A DNA stretch of 64,000 nt from SXRF01 sp038043465 (lineage in GTDB: Bacteria > Pseudomonadota > Alphaproteobacteria > Rickettsiales > SXRF01), in contig JBBTBX010000021.1 in the NCBI GenBank assembly GCA_038043465.1, positions 12,301-76,300 on the forward strand, in the 5' to 3' direction. Below are positions 25,745 through 35,079 of this stretch, one piece after another (position 1 is the stretch's first letter; each line of letters opens with the position of its first letter). The position numbers were made by a program, and so were the translations under genes. Under the pieces are notes generated by a model. The model made no database searches. It was not told where the DNA came from and was given only the letters and a program-made list of their open reading frames with translations.

Positions 25745-27255
25745 AACTGATAGATATTGATAGCCTCAGCCCGTCCACCTACAACCCCCGCACCGCAGAT
25801 CCTCGGCGGCTCGATTTGATTGAACTGTCGCTTCGCAAGTTGGGTTTTCTGTTGCCGATTTATGCCACCCCCGACGGCGAAATCATTTCTGGTCACCAGC
25901 GGCATCATGTGGCGAAGCGGCTGGGCGTTCGCCAAGTGCCAGTGGAGTTCACCAGGGCGATGGATTTGGAGGAACGCAAAGGCGTGAATGTGGCGTTCAA
26001 TCGTGCTACTAATGATTTACGCCCCAAGGATACACCAGAAAATATCACCGATGCGCTCTCAAGGGTGGATATAGAAACCATCGCTTCTGCTATTCCTGAC
26101 AAAACCCCCGACACACCAGAATTTTACACGTGCATGAAAGCACAGATATTGCCGATTGCACCCTTACTCAAAGCCAATAAAGGCAGATGGATTACATACG
26201 CAGCCAGTATTTCCAAAACTCTCTATTTCAAAGGCGTGCTGATGCCGATTGTTACCACCAAAGATTTGCGGGTGGTTAATGGCATTGGACGGTTGCAGAT
26301 GCAAGCGGAAGCTAAACGCAAAGAAGTGGCAGTGGTGTTGGTGGGCGATGACGAAGCAAAACTCGCTGATGCCATGCTCAATTTATTGTCTATGGATTTT
26401 GATATTCATAATCGTTACCGCGATTTGCTGCGTTATAATTCCTTTCGGCGGCTGAGGCGAGTGCGGGAAGATTTGGGGCGTGGGTTTATTTTCGTGGTGG
26501 CTGGCAATAGTACCTCCAAGGATTTTGACATTGCTGAACCCAAAAACCGCGACAAATGGATAAAAGAGCATGGCAAGTCAGTTTTAGATTTTGGAGCTGG
26601 GCATTTGCATGAAACCGAGATTTTGCGTTCCATTGGCGTGCGGGTTACACCCTTTGAGCCATATCGTGTGAATGAGGTGGAAGAAATAGACAAAGCCGAA
26701 TCCTTGCGGGTGGTGGATGAGTTTTTAGCGGATATTGGAGGTAAGAAAATTCATTATAATTCAGTGTTTATTTCCAGTGTCCTCAATAGCGTACCATTTG
26801 TGGAGGATAGAAGGCATATTGTTTGCATTTGTGCAGCGTTATGTTCACCGCAAACCAAACTTTATGCGGTGGCATCCAGTATCAACCACATCAACATCCG
26901 CCAGCTCAAAGGCTATAATTCCCTCAACGAACGGCAATCAACAGGGCGGGCGTTTTTACTGGAATATGAAAATGGGATCACGCTGGGTGATATGACCAGC
27001 AGTCCCAAGGTGCAAAAATACCATAACCAGAATGAATTTTACTGTTTGTTCAAGGAATTTTTTGAGGTGGTGCAGGTTTCGGAAGCCAGCAGCAATGTGC
27101 AGGCTATCTGTGTCAAGCCCAAACCAATTGATTGCAAAAAGCTCTCCGCAGCACTCGCTTTTGAATTTGACTTACCCTATCCTGATGGCAGCCGCATGGG
27201 GCGGGTGACGCAGGCAAAGCGGGCATTCTCTGAGCGGACGGGAATTTTGCTATGA
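25741..27255 (+). CDS. ParB-like protein fused to a SAM-dependent methyltransferase domain
   Basis: A 504-residue multidomain protein. Residues 1-80 are a ParB-like domain (SPSTYNPRTADPRRLDL, then IISGHQRHHVAKRLGV). Residues about 145-205 resemble a second, degenerate ParB-like fold (GVLMPIVTTKDLRVVNGIGR). From about residue 278, VLDFGAGHLHETEILRSIG is a class I methyltransferase motif I, followed by FISSVLNSVPFVEDRR. The substrate is unknown. It overlaps its neighbours on both sides by four bases, so the cluster is an operon. Combining two ParB-type domains with a methyltransferase is unusual. Confidence 0.8.
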   Translation: MKLIDIDSLSPSTYNPRTADPRRLDLIELSLRKLGFLLPIYATPDGEIISGHQRHHVAKRLGVRQVPVEFTRAMDLEERKGVNVAFNRATNDLRPKDTPENITDALSRVDIETIASAIPDKTPDTPEFYTCMKAQILPIAPLLKANKGRWITYAASISKTLYFKGVLMPIVTTKDLRVVNGIGRLQMQAEAKRKEVAVVLVGDDEAKLADAMLNLLSMDFDIHNRYRDLLRYNSFRRLRRVREDLGRGFIFVVAGNSTSKDFDIAEPKNRDKWIKEHGKSVLDFGAGHLHETEILRSIGVRVTPFEPYRVNEVEEIDKAESLRVVDEFLADIGGKKIHYNSVFISSVLNSVPFVEDRRHIVCICAALCSPQTKLYAVASSINHINIRQLKGYNSLNERQSTGRAFLLEYENGITLGDMTSSPKVQKYHNQNEFYCLFKEFFEVVQVSEASSNVQAICVKPKPIDCKKLSAALAFEFDLPYPDGSRMGRVTQAKRAFSERTGILL

Positions 27256-27665
27256 TTATTTTGTTGGACTTGAACTATACGCTGGTTGCCAACAGCGAAG
27301 AAAAGCAGCGACCATTTACCAAGCAAATCGCCGCTGAGAAATATCGTCAGTGGCTGGTGGAGTTACTAAAACCGCATCATGTAATCTTGATGACTGCTCG
27401 CCCTGCTATGCACAAGGAAGCAACCCTTGCCAGTATTGAAGTCAAAACAGGATGGTTACCGCAAGAAGCACATTTTAATAGTTTTGGTTTAGCACCCCCG
27501 CTGGCGAAAGAACGAATGCTACAAGCCTATGTGTTACCCAAACACGGCGGGGAAAATTTCCTTGCCATTGAAAGCAACCCCCGCACTCACAGCATGTATG
27601 CAAAATATGGCATTCGCTCGGTAAAAATAGAGCTGGGCGAAATTTGGAATAATTTACCAGAATAA
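27252..27665 (+). CDS. HAD-like phosphatase-type protein
   Basis: A 137-residue protein with a HAD-type layout: LLDLNYTLVAN at the N-terminus (D-x-N-x-T, similar to the nucleophile motif of phage polynucleotide kinase phosphatases), VILMTARPAMHKEATLAS near residue 44 for motif II, and NFLAIESNPRTHSMYAKYGI near 97 in the position of the distal acidic motif. The second aspartate of the usual DxD is Asn, so activity may be altered. It overlaps the preceding ParB-methyltransferase gene by 4 bases and probably belongs to the same pathway. Confidence 0.7.
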   Translation: MIILLDLNYTLVANSEEKQRPFTKQIAAEKYRQWLVELLKPHHVILMTARPAMHKEATLASIEVKTGWLPQEAHFNSFGLAPPLAKERMLQAYVLPKHGGENFLAIESNPRTHSMYAKYGIRSVKIELGEIWNNLPE

Positions 27666-27679
27666 AAACGGATAGAAAA

Positions 27680-28327
27680 ATGGAAATTCCTCGCGAATGG
27701 TCGTTTGAGAATACGGCGGTGGCTTCGGGCTTTGATCGGCATGTGCGTGAGCAGTTGCCGTGGTATGATTTAGTGACGGGGGCGTTGGCACATATCGCCC
27801 GTCATTATATACCAAAAGGCGGGCTGGTTTATGATATTGGCGCATCCACAGGCAATATCGGGCGGGCAATTGAAGAAACTATCAAAGAACGCAAAGCCCA
27901 ATTGATTGGCATAGAATCCAGTGCAGAAATGTGCGCCCTCTATAAAGCCAGTGGCGAATTAGTGCAGATTGATGCCTTGGATTACCGCTTCCAACCTTAT
28001 GACCTCGCCATTTGTTATTTGGTTCTCATGTTTCTGCCGATTGGCAAACGGCAAGAATTTATTGATTATCTAAAATCCCTCATCAAGCCTGGTGGGGCAT
28101 TGCTGATTGTTGATAAATGCGAGGCAGCAACGGGCTATGAAGCAACCGTATTTTGGAGGCTTACTCTAGCAGGGAAAATTGCTGCAGGAGTGGATGCAAA
28201 AAGCGTAATCGCCAAGGAACTTAGCCTATCAGGAGTGCAGCGACCGCTTGATCCCGCCATGCTGGGTAAGGATGCCATAGAGTGGTTTCGCTTTGGCGAT
28301 TTCGCAGGTTGGATAATCAGTAAATAA
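27680..28327 (+). CDS. class I SAM-dependent methyltransferase
   Basis: A 215-residue protein. The SAM-binding motif I is LVYDIGASTGNIGRAIEETI near residue 48, the acidic motif II is LIGIESSAEMCALY near 73, and LAICYLVLMFLPIGKRQEF near 111 corresponds to motif IV. The organisation resembles CmoA-like and other small-molecule or RNA methyltransferases rather than DNA C5 or N6 enzymes, as it has no (D/N)PPY motif. It sits 14 bases after the HAD-like gene in the cos-proximal cluster. Confidence 0.78.
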   Translation: MEIPREWSFENTAVASGFDRHVREQLPWYDLVTGALAHIARHYIPKGGLVYDIGASTGNIGRAIEETIKERKAQLIGIESSAEMCALYKASGELVQIDALDYRFQPYDLAICYLVLMFLPIGKRQEFIDYLKSLIKPGGALLIVDKCEAATGYEATVFWRLTLAGKIAAGVDAKSVIAKELSLSGVQRPLDPAMLGKDAIEWFRFGDFAGWIISK

Positions 28328-28355
28328 TCCCAAATTTTATAAGGCGGTGTTGATT

Positions 28356-28709
28356 ATGGATGCTTCCATATACGCTATTTCTTGTTTGGCGCAGGCGGAG
28401 AGAAAACTTTTTATCGCCATTATTGTGCAAGCCTTACTGGATACGCGCAGCAACTCAAAAAAACACGATGCTATATTCGCAAAACATGAAGCAATATGTT
28501 GGCTGACAGGTAGAAGCCGTGACTTTGTAGATATATGTTTTCTTGCTGGTTTCTCTCCTGATTATGTCGCTCGTAAAGCCAAAGAAGCTATCGCAAATCC
28601 GATTGCCTTGCGGGCAGAGGCAGGAAAAGGAACTCGTTATGAAGAGCGAAAAAATTATCGTGAATTTCGGAAAAGAAAAAAATCACAATGTCACTCACCT
28701 ATCCAGTAA
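28356..28709 (+). CDS. hypothetical phage protein upstream of terminase
   Basis: A 117-residue basic helical protein, not assigned to a family. Its central region KKHDAIFAKHEAICWLTGRSRDFVDICFLAGF and following SPDYVARKAKEAI recall small phage proteins found just before terminase small subunits. AAGG at 28341 gives a good spacing to the ATG at 28356, preferred over a GTG at 28347. It overlaps terS by 22 bases. A role as a packaging accessory or HTH regulator is possible but unproven. Confidence 0.65.
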   Translation: MDASIYAISCLAQAERKLFIAIIVQALLDTRSNSKKHDAIFAKHEAICWLTGRSRDFVDICFLAGFSPDYVARKAKEAIANPIALRAEAGKGTRYEERKNYREFRKRKKSQCHSPIQ

Positions 28710-29218
28710 AAACCATTGCCAAGTTACTAAACCTCACCGAACGGCGGGTGCAGCAATTGGCACGGGATAATATCATTCCCAAACCAGAAAAAGGAAAGTA
28801 TGACCTTGTGGGCTGTGTGCAGGGTTATATTTCCTATTTGCAGGCTCGGGCTTTTGGTAAAGAAACAGGCACGGTGGATATGCACCTTGAGCGGGGGCGG
28901 TTGCTGAAACTTCAAGCCGACAAAGCCCAAATTGAGCTGGATTTAATGCGGGCAAAACTGATTTCGGCGGATGAGGCGGAGGAGCTATGGGCAAGCCTGC
29001 TCGCCACTTTTCGCACACGGATGCTTTCAATGCCCACTCGTGCAGCCCACCTCGTTTTGCACCTCAAGGAGTTTTACGCCATTGAACAGAGCTTGCGTGA
29101 TTTGGTGTGTGATGCACTCACGGAATTAGCACGCTATGAAACCAGTCAGCACAGCAGCCCAGATGGCATTAAAACGAGCACTCCTCCACTTGAAGCCACC
29201 ACCACGGCTGAAAGTTAG
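28688..29218 (+). CDS. terminase small subunit (Nu1-like)
   Basis: A 176-residue DNA-packaging protein. Its N-terminus is a MerR-like winged helix, VKTIAKLLNLTERRVQQLARDNI, which in lambda Nu1 binds the cosB sites. A glycine-rich turn and a helical dimer/large-subunit contact region follow (residues about 60-150). It overlaps the large-subunit gene by 83 bases in a different frame, a long but plausible overlap. Together with the cos-like segment at 25.05 kb it supports lambda-type cos packaging. Confidence 0.85.
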   Translation: MSLTYPVKTIAKLLNLTERRVQQLARDNIIPKPEKGKYDLVGCVQGYISYLQARAFGKETGTVDMHLERGRLLKLQADKAQIELDLMRAKLISADEAEELWASLLATFRTRMLSMPTRAAHLVLHLKEFYAIEQSLRDLVCDALTELARYETSQHSSPDGIKTSTPPLEATTTAES

Positions 29219-30998
29219 CCAGTGGGCGGATGAGTTTCGGTTTTTAAGTAGCGAGGCATCGGCAGAACCAGGCAAATGGCACACTGCCCGCGCACCTTAC
29301 CAGCGGGAAATGATGGATGCAGTGAACGACCCCCGCGCCGAAATGGTGGTGATAATGTCTTCGGCACAAGTGGGCAAAACCGAGATTATCAACAATATCA
29401 TCGGCTATAATGTGCATCTTGACCCATCACCGATATTGTTGTTGCAGCCAACCTTGGAAATGGCAGAAGCGTGGAGCAAAGATCGCTTTGCACCCATGCT
29501 GCGTGACACTTACGTTTTGAAAGGATTGGTGAAAGACCCGCGCACTCGGGATTCTGGCAACACGTTACTGCATAAACGCTTCCCTGGTGGCCACATCACG
29601 ATGGCGGGTGCGAATTCGCCTGCATCACTGGCATCACGTCCGATTCGCATGGTGCTGTGTGACGAAGTGGATCGCTATCCTGTGTCAGCTGGCACGGAAG
29701 GTGACCCTGTTAGCTTGGCAAAGAAGCGCACCACGACCTTTTGGAATCGCAAGATTCTACTGACCTCTACCCCCACAATCAAGGGGGCAAGTCGGATTGA
29801 ATCGGCGTTTGAGCAAAGCGATCAGCGGCGGTTTTATGTGCCTTGCCCTCAGTGCGGTGAGAAGCAAACGCTGAAATGGCAGCAAGTCAAATGGGAGCAA
29901 GGCGACCCGAAAGACGGTGACGAAAAGCACAAGCCCGAAACGGCTGCCTATATCTGCGAACACAACGGCTGCATCATCGGTGATGCTGACAAGGCCGATA
30001 TGTTGCTCAAAGGCGAATGGATTGCCGAAGCACCGTTTAACGGCGTGGTCGGCTTTCACCTCAACGAGCTTTACAGCCCGTGGGTAACATTCGTGCAGAT
30101 GGTGGCGGAGTTCTTGAAAGCCAAGAAGCTGCCCGAAACCCTGAAAACATGGGTGAATACCTCACTCGGTGAAACGTGGGAAGAAAGCGGCGAAAGTATC
30201 GAGGCGGATGTGCTTCTCCAGCGCAAGGAAAGCTGGGGCAAGGATGCGCCTGAACCCGTGGTGCTGGTCACTGCTGGGGTGGACGTGCAAGGCGACCGCC
30301 TTGAGGTAGAAGTCAAAGGCTGGGGCTTGGGTGAAGAATGCTGGTCATTGGATTATCGCGTTTTTTATGGTGATCCAGCGCAAAGCATGGTGTGGCAGGA
30401 ACTGGATGCGTTTCTACTGCAACCTATCCGCAGCAAGCTGGGCGTGAATCTGAATATCGCCTGCGTGTGCGTGGACTCTGGCGGTCACCATACGCAAGCA
30501 GTTTATGAATTTTGCAGCAGCAGAGCTATTCGGGGCGTGTTTGCGATTAAAGGTGTGAGCCAAACCGCAAAACCCTTGCTGGGCAGACCAAGTAAAAACA
30601 ACCGCTACAAACTGCGGCTCTATCCTATCGGCACGGATACAGCGAAGGAAGTTATCTTCAGCCGCCTTCGGCTCACCGAGCCTGGGGCGGGTTACTTCCA
30701 TTTTCCGCTGGAACGTGATCGCGAGTATTTCTTGCAGCTGACGGGTGAAAAGCAAGTCACGCGCTTTGCAAAAGGTGTTTCAAAACGGGAATGGATTAAA
30801 ACCCGCGCCCGAAATGAAGTGCTGGACTGCACGGTGTATGCGCTGGCGGCCTTCAAGCTACTCAATCCAAACCTCGCCAAGATCGCCGAGGATTTGGAGA
30901 ACGCGCCGCGCATCGTGGCAGAGCTGACGGATCAGGACAGTAAAAACCAACTAAACCAAGCGTGGATTCCACGCATGGACAACTGGCTATCGAGGTAA
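29136..30998 (+). CDS. terminase large subunit, GpA family
   Basis: The packaging motor ATPase and nuclease, 620 residues, normal for lambda gpA relatives. The entry KVSQWADEFRFLSSEASAEP is the family N-terminus. Walker A is SSAQVGKTEIINNI near residue 73, Walker B is MVLCDEVDRYP near 166, and a zinc-binding-like CPQCGEK segment lies at about 235. The nuclease domain begins near ELTAGVDVQGD-type sequence (VTAGVDVQGDRLEVEVKGW near 383). It starts inside terS and ends 3 bases before the gpW-like gene. Confidence 0.93.
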   Translation: MKPVSTAAQMALKRALLHLKPPPRLKVSQWADEFRFLSSEASAEPGKWHTARAPYQREMMDAVNDPRAEMVVIMSSAQVGKTEIINNIIGYNVHLDPSPILLLQPTLEMAEAWSKDRFAPMLRDTYVLKGLVKDPRTRDSGNTLLHKRFPGGHITMAGANSPASLASRPIRMVLCDEVDRYPVSAGTEGDPVSLAKKRTTTFWNRKILLTSTPTIKGASRIESAFEQSDQRRFYVPCPQCGEKQTLKWQQVKWEQGDPKDGDEKHKPETAAYICEHNGCIIGDADKADMLLKGEWIAEAPFNGVVGFHLNELYSPWVTFVQMVAEFLKAKKLPETLKTWVNTSLGETWEESGESIEADVLLQRKESWGKDAPEPVVLVTAGVDVQGDRLEVEVKGWGLGEECWSLDYRVFYGDPAQSMVWQELDAFLLQPIRSKLGVNLNIACVCVDSGGHHTQAVYEFCSSRAIRGVFAIKGVSQTAKPLLGRPSKNNRYKLRLYPIGTDTAKEVIFSRLRLTEPGAGYFHFPLERDREYFLQLTGEKQVTRFAKGVSKREWIKTRARNEVLDCTVYALAAFKLLNPNLAKIAEDLENAPRIVAELTDQDSKNQLNQAWIPRMDNWLSR

Positions 30999-31001
30999 AC
31001 A

Positions 31002-31205
31002 ATGGCATTTACGCAAACGCAACTAGACGCACTAGAAAACGCAATCGCCTCAGGCACGCTGGAAGTTCGTACAGGTGATAAATCCGTGCGTTACCACTCG
31101 CTGGATGAAATGATAAAACTGCGGGATGTCATTCGCAATCAGCTCAGTGCTGATAGCAAAACCCAAACCAGCCGTGCCAGTTTTGCTAGTTTCGTGAGGG
31201 ATTGA
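31002..31205 (+). CDS. gpW-like head-tail joining protein
   Basis: A 67-residue protein of the size and pattern of the phage gpW/head-tail adaptor family, with TQTQLDALENAIASGTLEVR and SVRYHSLDEMIKLRDVI. The product would bridge the portal and tail tube. It lies immediately after terL and overlaps the portal gene by 4 bases, the same order as in phage lambda (A, W, B). Confidence 0.85.
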   Translation: MAFTQTQLDALENAIASGTLEVRTGDKSVRYHSLDEMIKLRDVIRNQLSADSKTQTSRASFASFVRD

Positions 31206-32758
31206 CTATGCTTATTGATGACATAATCGCAGTATTTTCTCCACAATCCGCCTGCAAACGCCAGCAAGCCCGCATTGCTCTTGATATATTGAAGCGAGGC
31301 TATGATGGGGCAAAAACTGGCAGGCGGATTGATGATTGGGTAACTAGCGGCAACTCTGCTAATAGCGAAATTGCTGGCGGTGGCAAACGATTGCGGGATC
31401 GGGCAAGGGATTTGGTGCGCAACAATTGCTATGCCAGTAAAGCCGTAGAAATTTTCGTCGGCAATGCCATTGGTGAGGGAATTTCCGCACAAGCTCGCAC
31501 CAATTCCGCCCGCCTCAATAAGCAAATAATGGAAGCGTGGAACGAATGGTGCAAGTTCTGCGATGCTGACGGCGACCTTGACTTTAAGGGAATTCAGGCG
31601 TTGGCAGCAAGAGCCATGTTTGAATCAGGCGAATGTTTTATCGTGTTTCGGGAACGCAGCAGCAATAGCAATTTGCGTATTCCCTTACAGTTGCAAGTGT
31701 TGGAAGCTGATTTTTTAGATACGACCAAGTCCACTATCAGTGAAAATGGTAATATCATTCGCCAAGGCATAGAGTTTGACAAACAAAATAACCGTGTTGC
31801 TTATTGGATGTGGTCGCAGCATCCAGGGGAAATGGTGATTGGGCGGACACAGTTCAAAAGTATCCGCATTCCCGCCGATTCCGTAGTGCATGTGTTCCGC
31901 AAGCTGCGCCCTGGTCAAACTCGGGGGGTTACGGCTTACGCTCCCTCAATGGTGCGGATGCGTGACCTTGACGGGTATGATGACGCGGAATTATGGCGGA
32001 AAAAGATTGAAGCCTGCTTTGCCGCTTTTGTGGTGCAAAATAATGGTGCCGATGGCCCAATTGTTGGCAATGTAGCAAGTAAGGCTGGTGGTGCAAATAA
32101 TAACGACCCCGAGCGAGTAGAACAATTCCGACCAGGGATGATAGAGTATCTCCATCCTGGTGAGGATATTCGTTTTGGCACCCCCACTAGCGACGGCAAT
32201 TATGAATCTTACGAACGGGTACAGCTCCATGCGATTGCGGCAGGTTTGGGCATCACTTATGAGCAGCTCACGGGTGATTTAAGCCAAGTAAATTACAGCA
32301 GCTTAAGGGCTGGTTTGCTAGAATTTCGCAGCCTGATTGAAATGCTCCGCTGCCATGTATTCATACCCAAAATCTGCGAACCAGTATGGCGGAAATTTAT
32401 TGACCGTGCCTTTATCGCAGGTGCAATCAGCAAAATTGATTATGCGGTAAGTTGGACACCGCCCAAATTTGAGATGATTGACCCGCTCAAAGACGCACAA
32501 GCTGACACGCTGATGATGCGAAACGGCACACTCACCCTCAAAGAAGCCATTGCTCGCAACGGCTACGACCCCGAGCAGCAAATTGAAGAAATCGCTGCCA
32601 CCAACCAATTGCTTGATGACAAAAACATAATCCTAGACTGCGACCCCCGCTATACCGCCAAAAGTGGTGTCGGACAAACCCCTAACGATGGAGTGCAAAC
32701 CAATGACCAACCTGCAAACAAAAAACCTGCCCCTGCAAACAAGGCTGGCAACGCTTGA
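31202..32758 (+). CDS. phage portal protein, lambda family
   Basis: A 518-residue portal that forms the dodecameric DNA entry ring. Recognisable stretches include GGKRLRDRARDLVRNNCYA near residue 60, SKAVEIFVGNAIGEGISA and the HVFRKLRPGQTRGVTAYAP region near 225, followed by YEQLTGDLSQVNYSSLRAGL near 358. These match the lambda gpB/COG5511 family. The C-terminus is a Pro/Asn/Ala-rich tail overlapping the following protease-capsid gene by 56 bases. Confidence 0.9.
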   Translation: MTMLIDDIIAVFSPQSACKRQQARIALDILKRGYDGAKTGRRIDDWVTSGNSANSEIAGGGKRLRDRARDLVRNNCYASKAVEIFVGNAIGEGISAQARTNSARLNKQIMEAWNEWCKFCDADGDLDFKGIQALAARAMFESGECFIVFRERSSNSNLRIPLQLQVLEADFLDTTKSTISENGNIIRQGIEFDKQNNRVAYWMWSQHPGEMVIGRTQFKSIRIPADSVVHVFRKLRPGQTRGVTAYAPSMVRMRDLDGYDDAELWRKKIEACFAAFVVQNNGADGPIVGNVASKAGGANNNDPERVEQFRPGMIEYLHPGEDIRFGTPTSDGNYESYERVQLHAIAAGLGITYEQLTGDLSQVNYSSLRAGLLEFRSLIEMLRCHVFIPKICEPVWRKFIDRAFIAGAISKIDYAVSWTPPKFEMIDPLKDAQADTLMMRNGTLTLKEAIARNGYDPEQQIEEIAATNQLLDDKNIILDCDPRYTAKSGVGQTPNDGVQTNDQPANKKPAPANKAGNA

Positions 32759-34664
32759 GGCGGAATCTGCGGAACGGGTGTTTAATGTGGTTTTTACCAC
32801 TGGGGCAATCGTTCGCCGTTACAATTTTTTCGCTGATGAAATGTACGACGAGGAGCTGGTGGTAAATGAAAATTCCGTGCGGCTCGGCAGGCTCAATGGC
32901 GGAGCAGCACCAGTATTGGACACTCACAATGATTTTGCCTTGGAAAATATCAAAGGTGTGGTGGTGGGTGGCAGTGTACGCATAGAAAACGGGCTTGGCT
33001 ATGCCAGCCTAAAAATTGATGGTGGCGTAGAAAACGAAGCCATCATCCGCAAATTACGGGATGGAATTATTCGCAATGTGAGCGTGGGCTACCGAGTTCA
33101 TCGCTACGAAATTATCAGATCTGACGGTGCAGTGCCGCTTTATCGTGCCGTTGATTGGGAGCCGCACGAAATTTCGTTAGTTCCTATTGGGGCGGATGCT
33201 GGCGCAGGCATTCGCTCCCAACCTCACACTTTCCCCTGTGAGATTTTTACCCACCAACCACCCAACCCAACCAAGGAGAACCGCAACATGACTTATAATG
33301 AAACCCAACCCACTGACTTTTTGCCTGCAACAGAAAGTCCACCTACGCAAACCACCGATGAAGCCCGTGCCGAAGGTGTGCGTCTTGAGCGGGTGCGAGT
33401 AGCAGAAATTGGCAAAATCACCAGTGCTGCTAATTTGCCTGAAAGTTTTTCACAAAAAATGGTAAGCGATGGCGTAGAACTTTCACAAGCCCGCAAATTG
33501 GTGTTGGATGAACTCGCTCGCAAAAGCACAGAAACTGGCACTATCAATTCACAAGTTACCATTATTCGTGATGAAATTGATACTTGTCGCAGCTTGGTGG
33601 AAAATGCGTTGCTCCACCGCCATGACCCTAAAAACTATAAATTAGAGGATGGGGCAAGGCAGTATCGCGGCATGACCCTCATGGAAATGGGACGTGATTT
33701 GCTTGAGCGTCGCGGCATTCGTGCGCGTGGCCTTTCCAAATCGGAAGTGGCAGGGGCAATGCTGGGCTTGGAAACTCGTGGTGGGTTTCATTCCAACAGT
33801 GATTTTCCGTTCATTCTGGCAAACGTGGCGAACAAAACTCTTCGCAGTGCCTATGAAGCTGCACCGCAAACCTTTAAAGGTTTTGCCCGCCAAACCACGA
33901 ATCCTGATTTCAAGACCATCGCCCGCACGCAACTTGGTGATGCACCAAGTCTGGATAAAGTCAACGAGTCTGGCGAGTTCAAACGCGGCACGGTGGGTGA
34001 AGCACGGGAACAATACGCACTTGCTACCTATGGCAAGGTCGTGGCTGTGACCCGTCAGACCATCATCAACGATGATCTGGGGGCATTCACTCGCTTGCCT
34101 GAAATGTTTGGCCGTGCCGCCGCTGACCTTGAAAGCGATACAGTGTGGGGCATTATCACCGCCAATGCCGCCATGGGTGATGGCACTACTCTATTCCATG
34201 CCAATCATGGTAATCTTTCAACTATACCCTTTACCATTGCCGTTGCTTCTTTGGGTGATGGACGGACGGGGATGCGCAAGCAAAAAGGTCTCAATGGCCG
34301 CTTCATAAATGTTATGGCGAAATATCTGCTCGTTCCTGCTGCCCTCGAAACATTAGCGGAGCAGTTCGTGACGCAGACTAACATCATCTACACCAAAAGC
34401 AGCGACTACAATCCCTTCGCCAATAAATTGCAGGTGATCGCCGAACCAAGGCTTGATGCTGCCTCGCTAATTTCCTGGTATATGGCAGCCGACCCAGCTC
34501 AAATTGACACCATTGAATATGCGTATCTGGAAGGGCAAGAAGGTGTGTATTTAGAAAGTCGGATTGGCTTTGATGTCGATGGAGTGGAACTAAAAGCCCG
34601 CCTTGATTTTGCAGCCAAAGCCATTGACTGGCGAGGATTTTGGAAAAATCCAGGAGCAGCATAA
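32703..34664 (+). CDS. prohead protease-major capsid fusion protein
   Basis: A single 653-residue chain holding two usual phage functions. Residues 1-185 are a prohead protease: AAPVLDTHNDFALENIKG has the catalytic His, RNVSVGYRVHRYE the Ser, and WEPHEISLVPIGADAGAG the third motif. A linker and helical scaffold region follow, and residues about 330-653 are the major head protein (GTVGEAREQYALATYGKVVA, DTVWGIITANAAMGDG). The start at 32703 has GGAG 9 bases upstream; earlier Met codons lie deeper in the portal gene. The protein is expected to process itself during head maturation. Confidence 0.88.
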   Translation: MTNLQTKNLPLQTRLATLEAESAERVFNVVFTTGAIVRRYNFFADEMYDEELVVNENSVRLGRLNGGAAPVLDTHNDFALENIKGVVVGGSVRIENGLGYASLKIDGGVENEAIIRKLRDGIIRNVSVGYRVHRYEIIRSDGAVPLYRAVDWEPHEISLVPIGADAGAGIRSQPHTFPCEIFTHQPPNPTKENRNMTYNETQPTDFLPATESPPTQTTDEARAEGVRLERVRVAEIGKITSAANLPESFSQKMVSDGVELSQARKLVLDELARKSTETGTINSQVTIIRDEIDTCRSLVENALLHRHDPKNYKLEDGARQYRGMTLMEMGRDLLERRGIRARGLSKSEVAGAMLGLETRGGFHSNSDFPFILANVANKTLRSAYEAAPQTFKGFARQTTNPDFKTIARTQLGDAPSLDKVNESGEFKRGTVGEAREQYALATYGKVVAVTRQTIINDDLGAFTRLPEMFGRAAADLESDTVWGIITANAAMGDGTTLFHANHGNLSTIPFTIAVASLGDGRTGMRKQKGLNGRFINVMAKYLLVPAALETLAEQFVTQTNIIYTKSSDYNPFANKLQVIAEPRLDAASLISWYMAADPAQIDTIEYAYLEGQEGVYLESRIGFDVDGVELKARLDFAAKAIDWRGFWKNPGAA

Positions 34665-34692
34665 TTTTATTCTTTTTGATTTGGAAAACTTT

Positions 34693-34716
34693 CGACGACT
34701 TCGGGTCGCTTTTTTT
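34693..34716 (+). terminator. possible terminator after the capsid gene
   Basis: A short stem (CGACT at 34696-34700 with GGTCG at 34704-34708, including one G-T pair) is followed by a run of seven T at 34710-34716. It lies between the capsid gene and the DUF2190 gene, where partial termination would raise capsid mRNA relative to downstream genes. Confidence 0.4.
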
Positions 34717-34741
34717 ATGCTTAAAATATGGAGGAATGCTT

Positions 34742-35077
34742 ATGAAAAACTATTTAATGGAAGGTAATACCATCACCTTAACCGCACCTTATGCGGTAGT
34801 TTCGGGTGATGGCTTGTTAGTGGGCTCAATTTTTGGCGTGGCGTGTAATGATGCTGCCATCAGCACCGATGTGGAAAGCATGACCCACGGTGCATTTACC
34901 CTCAAAAAAGCCGCAGCACAGGCATGGACGCAAGGTGCATTGATTTACTGGGATAATGCCGCCAAAAACTGCACCACCACAGTTGCTACGAATAAGCTAA
35001 TCGGCGTGGCAATCAATGCTGCTTTAAGTGCCGACACGGTAGGAAATGTTCGCCTCAACTCTGCCTTCATCAGCTAG
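34742..35077 (+). CDS. DUF2190 family capsid-decoration-like protein
   Basis: A 111-residue protein of the DUF2190 family, small beta-rich phage proteins found directly after the major capsid gene and thought to stabilise the head. The pattern ITLTAPYAVVSGDGLLVGSIFGVA and HGAFTLKKAAAQAWTQGALIYWD is typical. Start 34742 is preceded by GGAGG; upstream in-frame codons extend into the terminator-like region and are unlikely. Confidence 0.85.
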   Translation: MKNYLMEGNTITLTAPYAVVSGDGLLVGSIFGVACNDAAISTDVESMTHGAFTLKKAAAQAWTQGALIYWDNAAKNCTTTVATNKLIGVAINAALSADTVGNVRLNSAFIS

Positions 35078-35079
35078 TT

